Part shown: positions 1 through 11,321 of the stretch, one piece after another
Layout: every line of letters begins with the position of its first letter
Position numbering within the stretch: position 1 is the first letter of the stretch
Origin: an uncultured Erysipelotrichaceae bacterium
Lineage (GTDB): Bacteria > Bacillota_I > Bacilli_A > RFN20 > CAG-826
NCBI GenBank assembly: GCA_902791935.1
Contig: CADAXQ010000017.1
Coordinates: forward strand, 1 to 44,244
DNA: 44,244 bases
Direction of reading: 5' to 3'
Notes under the pieces: model-generated
Databases searched by the model: none
What the model was told of the DNA's origin: nothing
What the model saw: the letters and a program-made list of their open reading frames with translations, nothing else
Translations under genes and position numbers: made by a program

Positions 1-216
1 ACGAAGGCGGAATTACTAGTAATCGCGAATCAGCATGTCGCGGTGAATACGTTCCCGGGGTTTGTACACACCGCCCGTCAAACCATGAGAGCTGGTAATG
101 CTTGAAGCCGTTTTCTTAACCGTAAGGGGAGAGGCGTCTAGGGCAGGATCGGTGATTGGGGTTAAGTCGTAACAAGGTATCCCTACGGGAACGTGGGGAT
201 GGATCACCTCCTTTCT
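1..216 (+). rRNA. rrs: 16S ribosomal RNA, 3' end (partial)
   Basis: This is the last part of the 16S rRNA and is cut by the window start. The universal 3'-minor-domain stretch around 61-80 (TTGTACACACCGCCCGTCA) is present, followed by helix 44 and the helix 45 region. The 3' end carries the anti-Shine-Dalgarno core CCTCC (207-211) just before CTTTCT. That core is canonical, so SD-led initiation is available in this organism. The helix 44 and tail sequence resembles Erysipelotrichia and Mollicutes relatives within the Bacilli, which is a judgement from memory. The 3' end is placed by analogy with Bacillus. Confidence 0.97.
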
Positions 217-483
217 AAGGAGAAAGTTAGGTTGGACTCTTCGGAGTTCCAACGGTACGTATTTTTTATTCTTGATTTAGTATTTATCCGTTGGTGATGC
301 TTGAATCTGTTTCGTTTTGAGAGATTAGGTTCTCTCAGCTCTTTGTTCTTTGAAAACTGGATATTACAAACATGTTCTTTTCGTTGATGTTGCGAGGAAA
401 AGAGACGGTTTTACCGGATCCTGAGACGCAAATCACGAAACAAATTGAAATGTAGATTTCAAAAAAGCCGATTTAACTTACGA
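217..483 (+). other. 16S-23S internal transcribed spacer with boxA
   Basis: The spacer is about 267 bp and contains no tRNA gene. It begins with a hairpin at 231-253 and has a boxA-like antitermination element at 344-358 (TGTTCTTTGAAAACT), the form seen in Bacilli rRNA operons. An 11-nt stretch at 344-354 is perfectly complementary to 3331-3341, downstream of the 23S gene. Confidence 0.8.
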
Positions 484-3242
<2,759 letters not shown>

Positions 3243-3357
3243 TCACTAATTCTGATTTATCAGATGAGTAAGCTAAGTCGCTTAAATTTACACAATTCAA
3301 CAGAAGAACATGATAAAGTAGTATCCGGTATTCAAAGAACATTGAGTACAAGAAAAA

Positions 3358-3474
3358 GTCTGGTGGCTTTGGCGTGGTGGTCACACCTGTTCCCATCCCG
3401 AACACAGAAGTTAAGCACCACAGTGGCGATGATAGTACAGTCGAGAGGCTGGCTAAAGTAGCGCGCTGCTGGGC
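3358..3474 (+). rRNA. rrf: 5S ribosomal RNA
   Basis: This 117-nt gene follows the 23S in the usual order. The conserved 5S core (CCCATCCCGAACACAGAAGT, about 3396-3415) is present, and 3358-3367 pairs with 3465-3474 to form helix I with several wobble pairs. Flanking AGAAAAAG (3351-3358) and CTTTTTCT (3474-3481) extend the stem and probably form the precursor processing helix. Confidence 0.95.
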
Positions 3475-3488
3475 TTTTTCTTTTATAG

Positions 3489-3508
3489 GGGCCTTATGGC
3501 CCTTTTTT
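3489..3508 (+). terminator. Rho-independent terminator of the rRNA operon
   Basis: GGGCC (3489-3493), loop TTAT, GGCCC (3498-3502), then six T residues (3503-3508). It lies shortly after the 5S gene and would end rrn transcription. Confidence 0.85.
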
Positions 3509-4016
3509 CTTTGCCCATTCTCTGACATTTCTTGCAAACCACCATTTTGATGGAGTTGGAAGAGATGTATTACAAGAAAAAAGAATCAGCGATCGGTCCT
3601 AATGCTTTGAGGAAACAAAACTGTGGATCTTTGATGATCCTTAATGGTTTTGAATTGGCCCAAGCAAAAAGAGCGATCTTCCTAAACGTGACGCTTAAGC
3701 TGTGTTCCCAAGATAGATAGAGTCTTGTGATAAAACTGAATTTGATGATTGGTTGGACGTCATGAATGTTTTATAGAAAAGATGTCTATGGCAATTTAAA
3801 ATCCGCCTCTTTAGATGCTTTTGTAGGACTATTGTTGCTTTGATGGGCAATATTTATATTCTTTGATCGATGATTAAAACGGCTTAAATCATCAAAAGCC
3901 AAAGACCAGAGGCGTTAGTTGCTAGAAAGGGCATCGGTCTCCTTGTCTTTTGCTGTCGTTTCCGTCTTTTTCCTATATTAAAATATTGGCATATCATCAA
4001 TGGTTTTTCCCTCGAT
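3509..4016. other. Intergenic region, about 500 bp, no recognisable gene
   Basis: No protein family or RNA gene is recognised here. The longest open frame, 3532-3720 (62 codons, plus strand), has no clear ribosome binding site and resembles nothing known to me. Other frames are broken by many stops. An imperfect inverted repeat (GATGATT at 3869-3875 and AATCATC at 3887-3893) has no T tract after it. Composition is more AT-rich than the adjoining genes. It could be decayed coding sequence or a spacer. Confidence 0.6.
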
Positions 4017-4045
4017 TTGCCAAGAAGTCTCGCGCGTGCGATAAT
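4017..4045 (+). promoter_or_regulatory. Sigma-A-type promoter for asp23-fakA
   Basis: -35 TTGCCA (4017-4022), 17-bp spacer, -10 GATAAT (4040-4045). The predicted start near 4052 leaves only about 14 nt before the ATG, with no clear Shine-Dalgarno sequence. Confidence 0.75.
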
Positions 4046-4065
4046 AACTAGGTTTTAAGATACCT

Positions 4066-4425
4066 ATGGCAGCTGTCAAGAAAACGAAATACGGAGAGAT
4101 CAAAATCTCCGGTGAGGCGATTGCGCAAGTCGCCGGCGAAGCCGCCACCTCGTGTTACGGGGTGATGGGCTTGGTATCCAAACCAAGTTTGGGGACTTCT
4201 CTTTATGAGTTCTTGAAGAGCTTCGAGTACATCAAAGGCGTCTATTGCCGTAAAACGAAAAACGGCTATTCCGTAGATGTCTATATCGTCGTTGCTTATG
4301 GCGTAAAACTGACAGAAGTCATCGGGGAAGTGCAAAAGAAGATTACCTATGATTTGCAAAAGAATTTCCCGATTGAGAACTGGGAAGTGAACGTCTATAT
4401 CCAAGACGTCCAAGAAGTTGAATAA
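4066..4425 (+). CDS. Asp23/Gls24 family protein (YloU-like)
   Basis: This 119-residue protein belongs to the Asp23/Gls24 (DUF322) family of small cytoplasmic or membrane-associated proteins, some linked to envelope stress. The N-terminal half has the family pattern KYGEIKISGEAIAQVAGEAA followed by CYGVMGL, and the C-terminal part ends with the typical NVYIQDV-like strand. Length is normal. It lies 2 bp before fakA, the same pairing as yloU-yloV in Bacillus, so the two are probably one transcript from the promoter at 4017-4045. No clear SD precedes the ATG. The exact role is not established for the YloU subgroup. Confidence 0.88.
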   Translation: MAAVKKTKYGEIKISGEAIAQVAGEAATSCYGVMGLVSKPSLGTSLYEFLKSFEYIKGVYCRKTKNGYSVDVYIVVAYGVKLTEVIGEVQKKITYDLQKNFPIENWEVNVYIQDVQEVE

Positions 4426-4427
4426 CT

Positions 4428-6155
4428 ATGAAAACAATTAATGGTCAGCAACTAAAGCAACTTTTTCTTTCGGGGGCGAACAACCTCTACAATCATTATC
4501 CAGAAGTCGATCAACTGAATGTTTTCCCCGTGCCAGACGGCGATACGGGCATGAACATGAATTTAACATTGACTTCAGGCTCGAAAGAAATTCAAAACTG
4601 CAATGATGAATCCGTCGAAACTGTCGCGCGTTTATTCTCTCGTGGGTTGATGATGGGCGCCCGCGGCAACTCGGGTGTCATCACCTCTCAAATCTTTAAG
4701 GGCTTCTCCGAAAGCTGCAAAGGCAAGAACCGCTTAACGGTGCGGGAACTCGCCGATGCGTTCATGAATGGCAAAGTCGTGGCTTATAAAGCCGTCAAGA
4801 ACCCGGTGGAAGGCACAATTTTAACAGTCATCCGCGAAAGCAGTGCCGCTTTGTTAGACCGGTTCGAAAAAGAAAAGATTTCTACGATTGAAGCTGCGTT
4901 AGATATTTTGCTACAAGAAGCGAAGAAATCGTTAAAACATACCCCGGATTTATTGCCGGTCTTAAAACAAGTCGGTGTCGTGGATTCAGGTGGCGCTGGT
5001 TTGACGTTGATTCTAGAAGGCATGGACAAGGCGGCAAAAGGCCGGTTTGTCGAACGGATTGAAAACCTCTCCGAAGGAGAAGCGGTCTCGAATGTCTTAG
5101 GCACCAATGATGGCAAATATGCCGGGGCAGAACTTTCGGAATCGGAAGAAGGCTATGGTTATTGCACCCAAATGTTGATTCGTTTGGGAAAACCTGGCGA
5201 AGGTAAGAAGGCCTTTGATGAAGAACGCTTCAAGAATTTCTTGGCAAACCATGGCAAATCCTTAGTCTTTGTTCGCGATGATGACTTAGTGAAAGTCCAT
5301 GTGCATACCTTAACTCCAGGTATGATGTTAAATTTTGCCCAACAATATGGGGAATTCTTAACGATTACCATCGAAAACATGTCGGAAGAGCACCATAATA
5401 TCGAACATGGCGACAAAGCGACCGATATGGCCGCGAATATCGAGCGGAACCGTCAAGAGAAAGCCCAAGCGGAACAACCATGGAAAGAAATTGGCATTGT
5501 CGCGGTTTCTAGCGGGGAAGGCCTCGATGAAATGTTCAAAGAACTCGGCGTCGATGTTTTGGTTTCTGGCGGTCAAACCATGAACCCATCGACCCAGGAT
5601 TTCTTAGACGCCATTCAAAAATGCCACGCGCATAACGTGTTTATTTTGCCGAATAACTCCAACATCGTCTTAGCCGCGACCCAAGCTTGTGACGTCATGG
5701 TAGACGATCCGAATATCCATCCGTCTGTCATTCCTTCGAAGAGCATTCCCCAAGGCTTAACGGCATTGATGCAATATTCTTCGGATTTAGAACCTGATGA
5801 AGCGTATGACGCGATGAAGTCCGCGTTAAAGAACGTGCGTTCAGCTTCGGTGACTTACGCCATCAAGGATACCGATATCGATGGCGTTCATATCACGAAA
5901 GGTTATTACATGGCGATGCGGGATGATAAGAAATTAATCGCCTGTGTTCCCGATAAATATGATGCGTTACGTGCTTTATTAAAAGATGGCGTGAATGAAA
6001 ATTCTGCCGTGGCCACCATCATTGCGGGCAAAGATGTCCCGAATGATCAAATCGAGTCGTTACAAGGCGAACTTCAAGAAGCCTATCCCGATATTGAAGT
6101 GAATTTGGTCCCAGGTGGACAACCCGTCTATAGTTTCTTAGTCGGCATCGAATAA
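4428..6155 (+). CDS. fakA: Fatty acid kinase catalytic subunit FakA (DAK2/DhaL domain, YloV)
   Basis: The protein has 575 residues. FakA proteins phosphorylate fatty acids bound to FakB partners, giving acyl-phosphate for PlsX/PlsY-dependent phospholipid synthesis. The N-terminal DhaL-type nucleotide-binding domain carries VPDGDTGMNMN (PDGDTG at residues 36-41), whose aspartates should bind Mg-ATP, and MGARGNSGV near residue 80. A middle domain and a C-terminal DegV-like/FakA-C region follow, ending PVYSFLVGIE. Length matches the family (about 550). No fakB is seen in this window. plsX two genes downstream works in the same pathway. The start follows the asp23 stop by 2 bp with no SD, suggesting translational coupling. 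Confidence 0.93.
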   Translation: MKTINGQQLKQLFLSGANNLYNHYPEVDQLNVFPVPDGDTGMNMNLTLTSGSKEIQNCNDESVETVARLFSRGLMMGARGNSGVITSQIFKGFSESCKGKNRLTVRELADAFMNGKVVAYKAVKNPVEGTILTVIRESSAALLDRFEKEKISTIEAALDILLQEAKKSLKHTPDLLPVLKQVGVVDSGGAGLTLILEGMDKAAKGRFVERIENLSEGEAVSNVLGTNDGKYAGAELSESEEGYGYCTQMLIRLGKPGEGKKAFDEERFKNFLANHGKSLVFVRDDDLVKVHVHTLTPGMMLNFAQQYGEFLTITIENMSEEHHNIEHGDKATDMAANIERNRQEKAQAEQPWKEIGIVAVSSGEGLDEMFKELGVDVLVSGGQTMNPSTQDFLDAIQKCHAHNVFILPNNSNIVLAATQACDVMVDDPNIHPSVIPSKSIPQGLTALMQYSSDLEPDEAYDAMKSALKNVRSASVTYAIKDTDIDGVHITKGYYMAMRDDKKLIACVPDKYDALRALLKDGVNENSAVATIIAGKDVPNDQIESLQGELQEAYPDIEVNLVPGGQPVYSFLVGIE

Positions 6156-6172
6156 AAAATAGAACTTAGAAG

Positions 6173-6192
6173 ACGCCCCTTTGGGGCGTTTT
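6173..6192 (+). terminator. Rho-independent terminator after fakA
   Basis: ACGCCCC (6173-6179), loop TTT, GGGGCGT (6183-6189), followed by a T run at 6189-6192. It separates asp23-fakA from recG. Confidence 0.8.
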
Positions 6193-6208
6193 CCTTTCTT
6201 AGATGAAC

Positions 6209-6217
6209 TGCTAAACT
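6209..6217 (+). promoter_or_regulatory. Extended -10 promoter for recG (possible leaderless start)
   Basis: TG (6209-6210), one base, then TAAACT (6212-6217), without an evident -35. Seven bases separate it from the ATG at 6225, so the transcript could begin at the start codon. Confidence 0.45.
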
Positions 6218-6224
6218 ATCCGTG

Positions 6225-8231
6225 ATGACACCGTTAACGAAATCAAAAGCGTTAAATGCTGCCTTAACGTCGATGGGGATTATCACGCCGATGGACGTCT
6301 TGCGGCACCTACCTCGGCGTTACGAGGATTTTTCGTATAGCAAGCCCTCGCTTTATTATTCGGATCATGAACGGGTCGTGCTTTGTGGAAAGTTAGCAGG
6401 TCCTTTGCCGCGTCCTTATCGTTTTGCCCACAAGACGTTATATCGTTTTTCTTTGGAAACTGACCATGGCTTCCATTACGACATTGAAGCCTGGAATCAA
6501 ACCTATCTTTCGAAGATATTGAATGCCGAGGATACGTTTACCATCGTTGGCTATTACGATGCCAAGCGGGGCAAAATCAGCATGTCCAAAATCAAAAAAG
6601 GCATGATTCCTCCCGAAGAATCCTTCGTACCGGTTTATGCCTTGCCGAGCGAAATTACGCAGCACGTCTTCCGTGTTTTGGTTAAACGGATGCTTCTTTC
6701 TTATACCGGAAAAATGGAAGAGGTGGTTCCGACTACTTACCGCAAGAAGTATCGGTTGATTTCGTTATACGACGCCTATAAAAACGTACATTTCCCGCGG
6801 AATCGCCAAGAAGTCCATCAAGGATTGCGGGTTTTAAAGTATCAAGAAGCGTTGCTATTCTCTCTCCATAACCAATGGGTACGAGGAGCAAACCGGGCGT
6901 TAAGGAAGGATAGTCTTCGTAAAATTCAACCCCAAATGGTGGAACGTTTTATTCGGACGTTGCCTTATCCTTTGACATCTGACCAAAGAAAAGCCTACGA
7001 AGAATGCGCGGCCGATATGGATTCAAACCACATGATGTACCGACTTTTGCAAGGCGATGTCGGCACTGGCAAAACACTGGTTGCGGCGTTATGTGCCTAC
7101 GCGAATCATACGCGGAGTGAGCAAACGGCCTTGTTGGCTCCTACCGACACCTTGGCAAGGCAACATTACGAAAACCTTCGTTCTATCTTTGCCGGGACGA
7201 ATCTTCAGATGGGGTTATTAGTCGGCGCCATGGAACCATCAGAGAAACGGGTGATCATGGCAGACTTAGCGGATGGCACCTTAGATTTAGTCGTAGGGAC
7301 CCATGCGTTATTCTCCCCTTCCGTCCAATATGCCTACTTAGGATTAGCCATCATTGATGAGCAACATAAATTCGGGGTGAACCAACGTTCCTTATTGGTC
7401 GATAAGGGCGAACATGCCGACTTATTAATGATGTCAGCAACCCCGATTCCCCGAACGTTAACGTTAACGATTTATGGGGATTTGGATGTATCGACCTTAA
7501 CGGAGTTCCCAGCGGGAAAACGGGATGTGACCACAAAAATCGTGGCACCCGATAGCCCGGAAATCAAAAAAGCAATCGACCAGGCTTTGGCCACCGATCA
7601 CCGTGTTTTTGTGGTGGTGCCGCAAATCGAAGGAAGCGAAAAAGCCAATACATCCGTCTTAAAAGTGGCGGAACGTTACAAAAAAGAATATCCCAATCGC
7701 GTGACGATGGTGCATGGCAAAATGGATGAAGAAAGCAAGCAGGTGGCAACCGTTGCCTTCCAAACTGGCCTATGCCCCATTCTCGTCGCAACGTCTTTGA
7801 TTGAAGTCGGGATCGACGTCAAAGCAGCCGATACGATGATTGTCTATTCCCCCACGCATTTCTCGCTTTCTTCGTTGCATCAATTACGGGGTCGGATTGG
7901 AAGAGATGGTAACCCTGCCCATTTCTTCTTGGCCTATGACAAAACAGAGGGTGACGAAGACGGGGAGAAGAAGCTACAAATCTTATGCGATACGAATGAT
8001 GGATTCGCCATTGCGGAGGCGGACTTAAAGTTACGCGGACCCGGAGAAATCTTAGGTACGAAACAATCGGGACTTCCTTCATTCCAGACGTTGAACGTCA
8101 TCGATGACTTCAAGATTTTTACGTGCGCCAGGGACGATGCCACGGAGATTCTTCGTCGTCCGCAAGACCCGGAAAATGCTGCCTTGCTTTCCCTCATTGA
8201 CCATCTCCCGAAGGATGGGCGTTCCGCCTAG
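6225..8231 (+). CDS. recG: ATP-dependent DNA helicase RecG
   Basis: The protein has 668 residues (669 if the GTG at 6222 is used). RecG remodels stalled replication forks and branch-migrates Holliday junctions. The N-terminal wedge/OB domain spans roughly residues 1-230. The helicase core shows Walker A GDVGTGKT near residue 280, DEQH within IIDEQHKFGVNQR, motif III SATPIPRTL, and motif VI QLRGRIGRDG followed by HFFLAY. Length agrees with RecG (about 680). There is no SD. An extended -10 element ends 7 bp before the ATG, so leaderless initiation is possible. A terminator lies just upstream, so recG probably starts a new transcription unit leading into plsX. Confidence 0.96.
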   Translation: MTPLTKSKALNAALTSMGIITPMDVLRHLPRRYEDFSYSKPSLYYSDHERVVLCGKLAGPLPRPYRFAHKTLYRFSLETDHGFHYDIEAWNQTYLSKILNAEDTFTIVGYYDAKRGKISMSKIKKGMIPPEESFVPVYALPSEITQHVFRVLVKRMLLSYTGKMEEVVPTTYRKKYRLISLYDAYKNVHFPRNRQEVHQGLRVLKYQEALLFSLHNQWVRGANRALRKDSLRKIQPQMVERFIRTLPYPLTSDQRKAYEECAADMDSNHMMYRLLQGDVGTGKTLVAALCAYANHTRSEQTALLAPTDTLARQHYENLRSIFAGTNLQMGLLVGAMEPSEKRVIMADLADGTLDLVVGTHALFSPSVQYAYLGLAIIDEQHKFGVNQRSLLVDKGEHADLLMMSATPIPRTLTLTIYGDLDVSTLTEFPAGKRDVTTKIVAPDSPEIKKAIDQALATDHRVFVVVPQIEGSEKANTSVLKVAERYKKEYPNRVTMVHGKMDEESKQVATVAFQTGLCPILVATSLIEVGIDVKAADTMIVYSPTHFSLSSLHQLRGRIGRDGNPAHFFLAYDKTEGDEDGEKKLQILCDTNDGFAIAEADLKLRGPGEILGTKQSGLPSFQTLNVIDDFKIFTCARDDATEILRRPQDPENAALLSLIDHLPKDGRSA

Positions 8232-8251
8232 TATTTCCGAGGGTCAAACAG

Positions 8252-8257
8252 TATACT
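8252..8257 (+). promoter_or_regulatory. Possible -10 element upstream of plsX
   Basis: TATACT (8252-8257) lies 29 bp before the plsX ATG, but no convincing -35 is visible. An SD-like AGAAGGA (8274-8280) sits 6 nt before the start at 8287. Confidence 0.35.
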
Positions 8258-8286
8258 TAAGACGAGAGAAAAGAGAAGGATTTCGC

Positions 8287-9276
8287 ATGAGAAAATTCGT
8301 GATTGATATGATGGGCTCCGATGCCGGGAGCGCCATGGCATTAGCAGCGGTTAAGACGTATCACAAATTACATCCCGAAGATGCCTTGATTCTAGTTGGG
8401 AAAACCGAAGAATTCCAAGAAGCGGCTTCATTTGCCACGTTAGTCCACGCTTCCGATGTCATTGAAATGGAAGCTGGTGCCTTGGAAGTCATCCGTCGGA
8501 AAGAGTCTTCGATGGTGGTGGCGATGCATACGTTACTAGAGCAACATGCGGATGCCGTGATTTCCGCAGGTTCTACCGGTGCTTTCTTAAGTGCGGCAAC
8601 GTTAATCTTAAAACGGATTCCTGGCGTGTTACGCCCCGCGTTAGTAACGGGTTTTCCGAATTTAGGACGGGGTAATTTCGTAACATTGTTAGATGTCGGC
8701 GCTTCCAACACGAATACCGCGGAAGAAATTGCCCAATTCGCCTATATGGGTTCCCTTTATTCTCAAGGGGCATATGGCATTGAAAAACCCATCGTGAAAT
8801 TGTTATCCAATGGCAGTGAAGAAGGAAAAGGCTCCCCGGTAGGGAAAGAAGCCTATCCTTTACTAAAAGCCGATCCCAAAGTGGATTTCCAAGGCAATAT
8901 TGAAGCCTCTCAAATCTTTGCGGGCAGTGCCGATGTCGTGGTAACCGATGGCTATACCGGGAACATCATGCTGAAATCGTTTGAAGGCATGGCCAAAGCC
9001 ATGGGGAAACTCATGAAACAAGGCTTTACGAAGAATTTCAAAACCAAGATGGGGTATTTGCTCGCCAAGAGTGGCATCGATACCATCAAAGATACGATGA
9101 ACACGAAGAAAGTCGGTGGTGCGATGTTACTTGGCGTCAATGGCTTGGTCGTGAAAGCCCATGGCAATAGCGATCCCGAAGCGTTTGAAAGCGCCATGGA
9201 AGTGGCAGCAAAACTAACCGATGCCAAGATGATTGAGAAAATCGCGGCTGGTTTTGCGAAAGTGGAGCAAAAATAA
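8287..9276 (+). CDS. plsX: Phosphate acyltransferase PlsX
   Basis: The protein has 329 residues. PlsX converts acyl-ACP to acyl-phosphate (reversibly), the acyl donor for PlsY in phosphatidic acid synthesis. It is a peripheral membrane enzyme. The N-terminus MRKFVIDMMGSDAGS is the family's typical start, and SAGSTGAF, LLDVGAS, LLSNGSEEGKG and VVTDGYTGNIMLKS are recognisable PlsX motifs. The frame is open upstream to 8104, but the ATG at 8287 matches the family N-terminus and has an SD (AGAAGGA). In Bacillus plsX is followed by fabD-fabG-acpP; here rnc follows after 1 bp. Together with fakA it indicates use of exogenous or recycled fatty acids. Confidence 0.95.
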   Translation: MRKFVIDMMGSDAGSAMALAAVKTYHKLHPEDALILVGKTEEFQEAASFATLVHASDVIEMEAGALEVIRRKESSMVVAMHTLLEQHADAVISAGSTGAFLSAATLILKRIPGVLRPALVTGFPNLGRGNFVTLLDVGASNTNTAEEIAQFAYMGSLYSQGAYGIEKPIVKLLSNGSEEGKGSPVGKEAYPLLKADPKVDFQGNIEASQIFAGSADVVVTDGYTGNIMLKSFEGMAKAMGKLMKQGFTKNFKTKMGYLLAKSGIDTIKDTMNTKKVGGAMLLGVNGLVVKAHGNSDPEAFESAMEVAAKLTDAKMIEKIAAGFAKVEQK

Positions 9277-9277
9277 C

Positions 9278-9973
9278 ATGGCCCGTCCCGTAGAAGAACT
9301 ACTAAAAACCATGGGGATCGTGCCGCATCATATCGATCTCTATGCCCAAGCGTTGACCCATTCTTCGAAGAATGGGGTCTCGAACCGTCGTTTTGATTAT
9401 GAACGGCTCGAGTTTTTAGGCGATTCTTTAATTGGATTTGTCGTTGGCTCACTTTGTTATGAACTACACCCTGAGATGAACCAAGGAGAGTTGTCCGTCC
9501 TTCGTTCTCAGTTTATCCGCACCGAATCCGAAGCGGAACTCGCGAAAGAACTAGGGTTAGGGGATTATGTGATGGTTGGTCCTTCGTTTACGACAGACCC
9601 CAAAGAATCTTTGCCTTTAATGGAAGACATCTTTGAATCATTTACTGGCGCCTTATATCTCGATCAAGGTTTTGAGACGGCGCAGAAATTCTTGCTCGGT
9701 CAATTTTACGAGCGGATTAAAACGGGCAAGATCGATTGGAAAGAAAATCCGAAGAGCCAGTTACAAGAATTATTGCAAGCGGATTATAAAGAAGCGGTGA
9801 CGTATCGCTTGCTTCAAGAACAAAACACACCCGAAGGCCATATTTTTGTGATGGGCGCGTATTTCGAGAACTCTGAATTAGGCCGTGGCCAAGGGAAATC
9901 GAAGAAAGAAGCCGAACAGAATGCCGCACGAGATGCCTTATCGAAGAAAGCATTCATCGGCTTAAAAGCGTAA
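9278..9973 (+). CDS. rnc: Ribonuclease III
   Basis: The protein has 231 residues. It cleaves double-stranded RNA, including rRNA precursors. The N-terminal catalytic domain contains the signature ERLEFLGDS (residues 42-50) with E45 and D49 as metal ligands, and the second acidic cluster EDIFESFTGALYLDQG about 75 residues later. A C-terminal double-stranded-RNA-binding domain runs from the NPKSQLQELLQ segment to SKKEAEQNAARDAL. Length is normal (about 230-250). The start at 9278 is 1 bp after the plsX stop; GTGGAGC at 9262-9268 may act as a weak SD. In many Firmicutes smc lies between rnc and ftsY, but here ftsY follows after 9 bp. Confidence 0.95.
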   Translation: MARPVEELLKTMGIVPHHIDLYAQALTHSSKNGVSNRRFDYERLEFLGDSLIGFVVGSLCYELHPEMNQGELSVLRSQFIRTESEAELAKELGLGDYVMVGPSFTTDPKESLPLMEDIFESFTGALYLDQGFETAQKFLLGQFYERIKTGKIDWKENPKSQLQELLQADYKEAVTYRLLQEQNTPEGHIFVMGAYFENSELGRGQGKSKKEAEQNAARDALSKKAFIGLKA

Positions 9974-9982
9974 GGATAAATT

Positions 9983-10987
9983 ATGGGATTATTTGCGTAT
10001 TTAAAAAGTAAGTTTTCCGGCAAGAAAGAAAGCCCAAAAGCCGCGGAAACTACAGAAAAATATCAAAAAGGATTAGCGAAGTCACGGGCGGCATTTTGGG
10101 ACCGGCTCGAAGAGCTCACAAAACGTTACGACATGGTGAATGCCGATTATTTTGATGAGCTTGAACAGATTTTAATTGAAGCGGATGTCGGCGTGGAATG
10201 GACGATGAATCTATTACAAAAACTGATGGAGAAAGTCAAAGCCGAAGGCATCACTGATCCAAAGAAAGTCAATGAAGAGCTGGTGGACTTGATGTTCGTG
10301 GATTATGTCGAAAGCGGTGATTCCATCGTAAATGACATCTCGTTTACGCCAGGCAAAACAACCGTTTTGTTAATGGAAGGGGTAAACGGAGTCGGAAAAA
10401 CAACGACCATTGCGAAGTTAGCCCATCGTTATCAACAACAAGGGAAGACCGTTTTATTAGCAGCTGCCGATACGTTCCGAGCTGGCGCTGTAGAACAATT
10501 AAAAATTTGGGCAGACCGTCTCCATTGCCCGATTGTGACGGGCCCCGCCAATAGCGATCCGGCCTCCGTTTGTTTTGATGCCGCCCGTTATGCGAAAGAA
10601 CATGCGATTGACTTGCTCATCGTAGATACCGCGGGTCGGTTACAAAACAAAAAGAACTTAATGGATGAGCTTTCGAAGATGCAACGGGTGCTTGGCCGCG
10701 AAATCGAAGGTGCCCCCCAAGAGGTATTCTTGGTCATTGATGCCACCACGGGGCAAAATGGCATCTCTCAAGCAAAAGCATTTCAAGACATTTTAAAATT
10801 AACCGGCATTGTCGTCACCAAAATGGATGGTACCTCCAAAGGCGGCATTATCTTGGCCATTCGTTCCGAACTTGGCGTTCCCGTTCGGTTTATCGGGTTA
10901 GGCGAAAAGATGGACGACCTCCAAGAATTCGACTTGGACGAGTATCTACACGCCTTATTAATGGGCGGGGAAAAACAGAATGCGTGA
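9983..10987 (+). CDS. ftsY: Signal recognition particle receptor FtsY
   Basis: The protein has 334 residues. FtsY is the SRP receptor GTPase that docks ribosome-nascent-chain-SRP complexes at the Sec translocon. It has a short charged N-terminal region without a long acidic A domain, an N domain, then the G domain with G1 [10 protein letters not shown] (about residues 133-142), the [11 protein letters not shown] motif, [19 protein letters not shown] and [21 protein letters not shown] (9972-9977) lies just upstream of the ATG. It overlaps ylxM by 8 bp and is followed by ffh, so receptor, YlxM and Ffh are probably expressed together. Confidence 0.96.
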   Translation: MGLFAYLKSKFSGKKESPKAAETTEKYQKGLAKSRAAFWDRLEELTKRYDMVNADYFDELEQILIEADVGVEWTMNLLQKLMEKVKAEGITDPKKVNEELVDLMFVDYVESGDSIVNDISFTPGKTTVLLMEGVNGVGKTTTIAKLAHRYQQQGKTVLLAAADTFRAGAVEQLKIWADRLHCPIVTGPANSDPASVCFDAARYAKEHAIDLLIVDTAGRLQNKKNLMDELSKMQRVLGREIEGAPQEVFLVIDATTGQNGISQAKAFQDILKLTGIVVTKMDGTSKGGIILAIRSELGVPVRFIGLGEKMDDLQEFDLDEYLHALLMGGEKQNA

Positions 10988-11321
10988 CGATGCGATTTTA
11001 CAAAAACGGGAACGAGCCATGGAACTTTACGAAGAATATGGCGCGTTATTGACCGCAAGTCAGCAGACGATTTTCGAAGCGTATTACCGCGATGATTTGT
11101 CGTTATCAGAAATTGCGGAAAACCTTGCGATTTCCCGTGCGGCTGCCAGCGAATCGTTACGCACCTCTTTCGAAAAACTAGAGGATTTTGAAAGCAAATT
11201 AGGTGAAGTTCATTATAAAAAATCCGTCCGTGAAGCAGTGGCAAAACTAGCTTCTCCTTCTAAAGAAGAACAACAGGCGGCCCTTATTACGTTAAAGGAG
11301 TTATCCGACCATGGCATTTGA
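10980..11321 (+). CDS. ylxM: YlxM/p13-family helix-turn-helix protein
   Basis: The protein has 113 residues. The YlxM/p13 family consists of small HTH proteins encoded next to ffh in Firmicutes, proposed to modulate the SRP. The sequence begins with a helical segment ([22 protein letters not shown]) and then [23 protein letters not shown], a sigma-70 region 4-like HTH. Length matches the family. It overlaps ftsY by 8 bp and ffh by 11 bp, so translation is probably coupled. The HTH may not mean DNA binding; a role with Ffh and 4.5S RNA is inferred from context. Confidence 0.92.
   Translation: MRDDAILQKRERAMELYEEYGALLTASQQTIFEAYYRDDLSLSEIAENLAISRAAASESLRTSFEKLEDFESKLGEVHYKKSVREAVAKLASPSKEEQQAALITLKELSDHGI

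Noticed and set aside
217..483. tRNA-Ile or tRNA-Ala in the rRNA spacer
   Set aside because: No cloverleaf or CCA-ended sequence was found.
8104..8286. N-terminal extension of PlsX
   Set aside because: The extra part overlaps recG in another frame; the ATG at 8287 has an SD and matches the family N-terminus.
9233..9277. Extended start of RNase III
   Set aside because: The added residues lie inside plsX and do not fit the family; the ATG at 9278 does.
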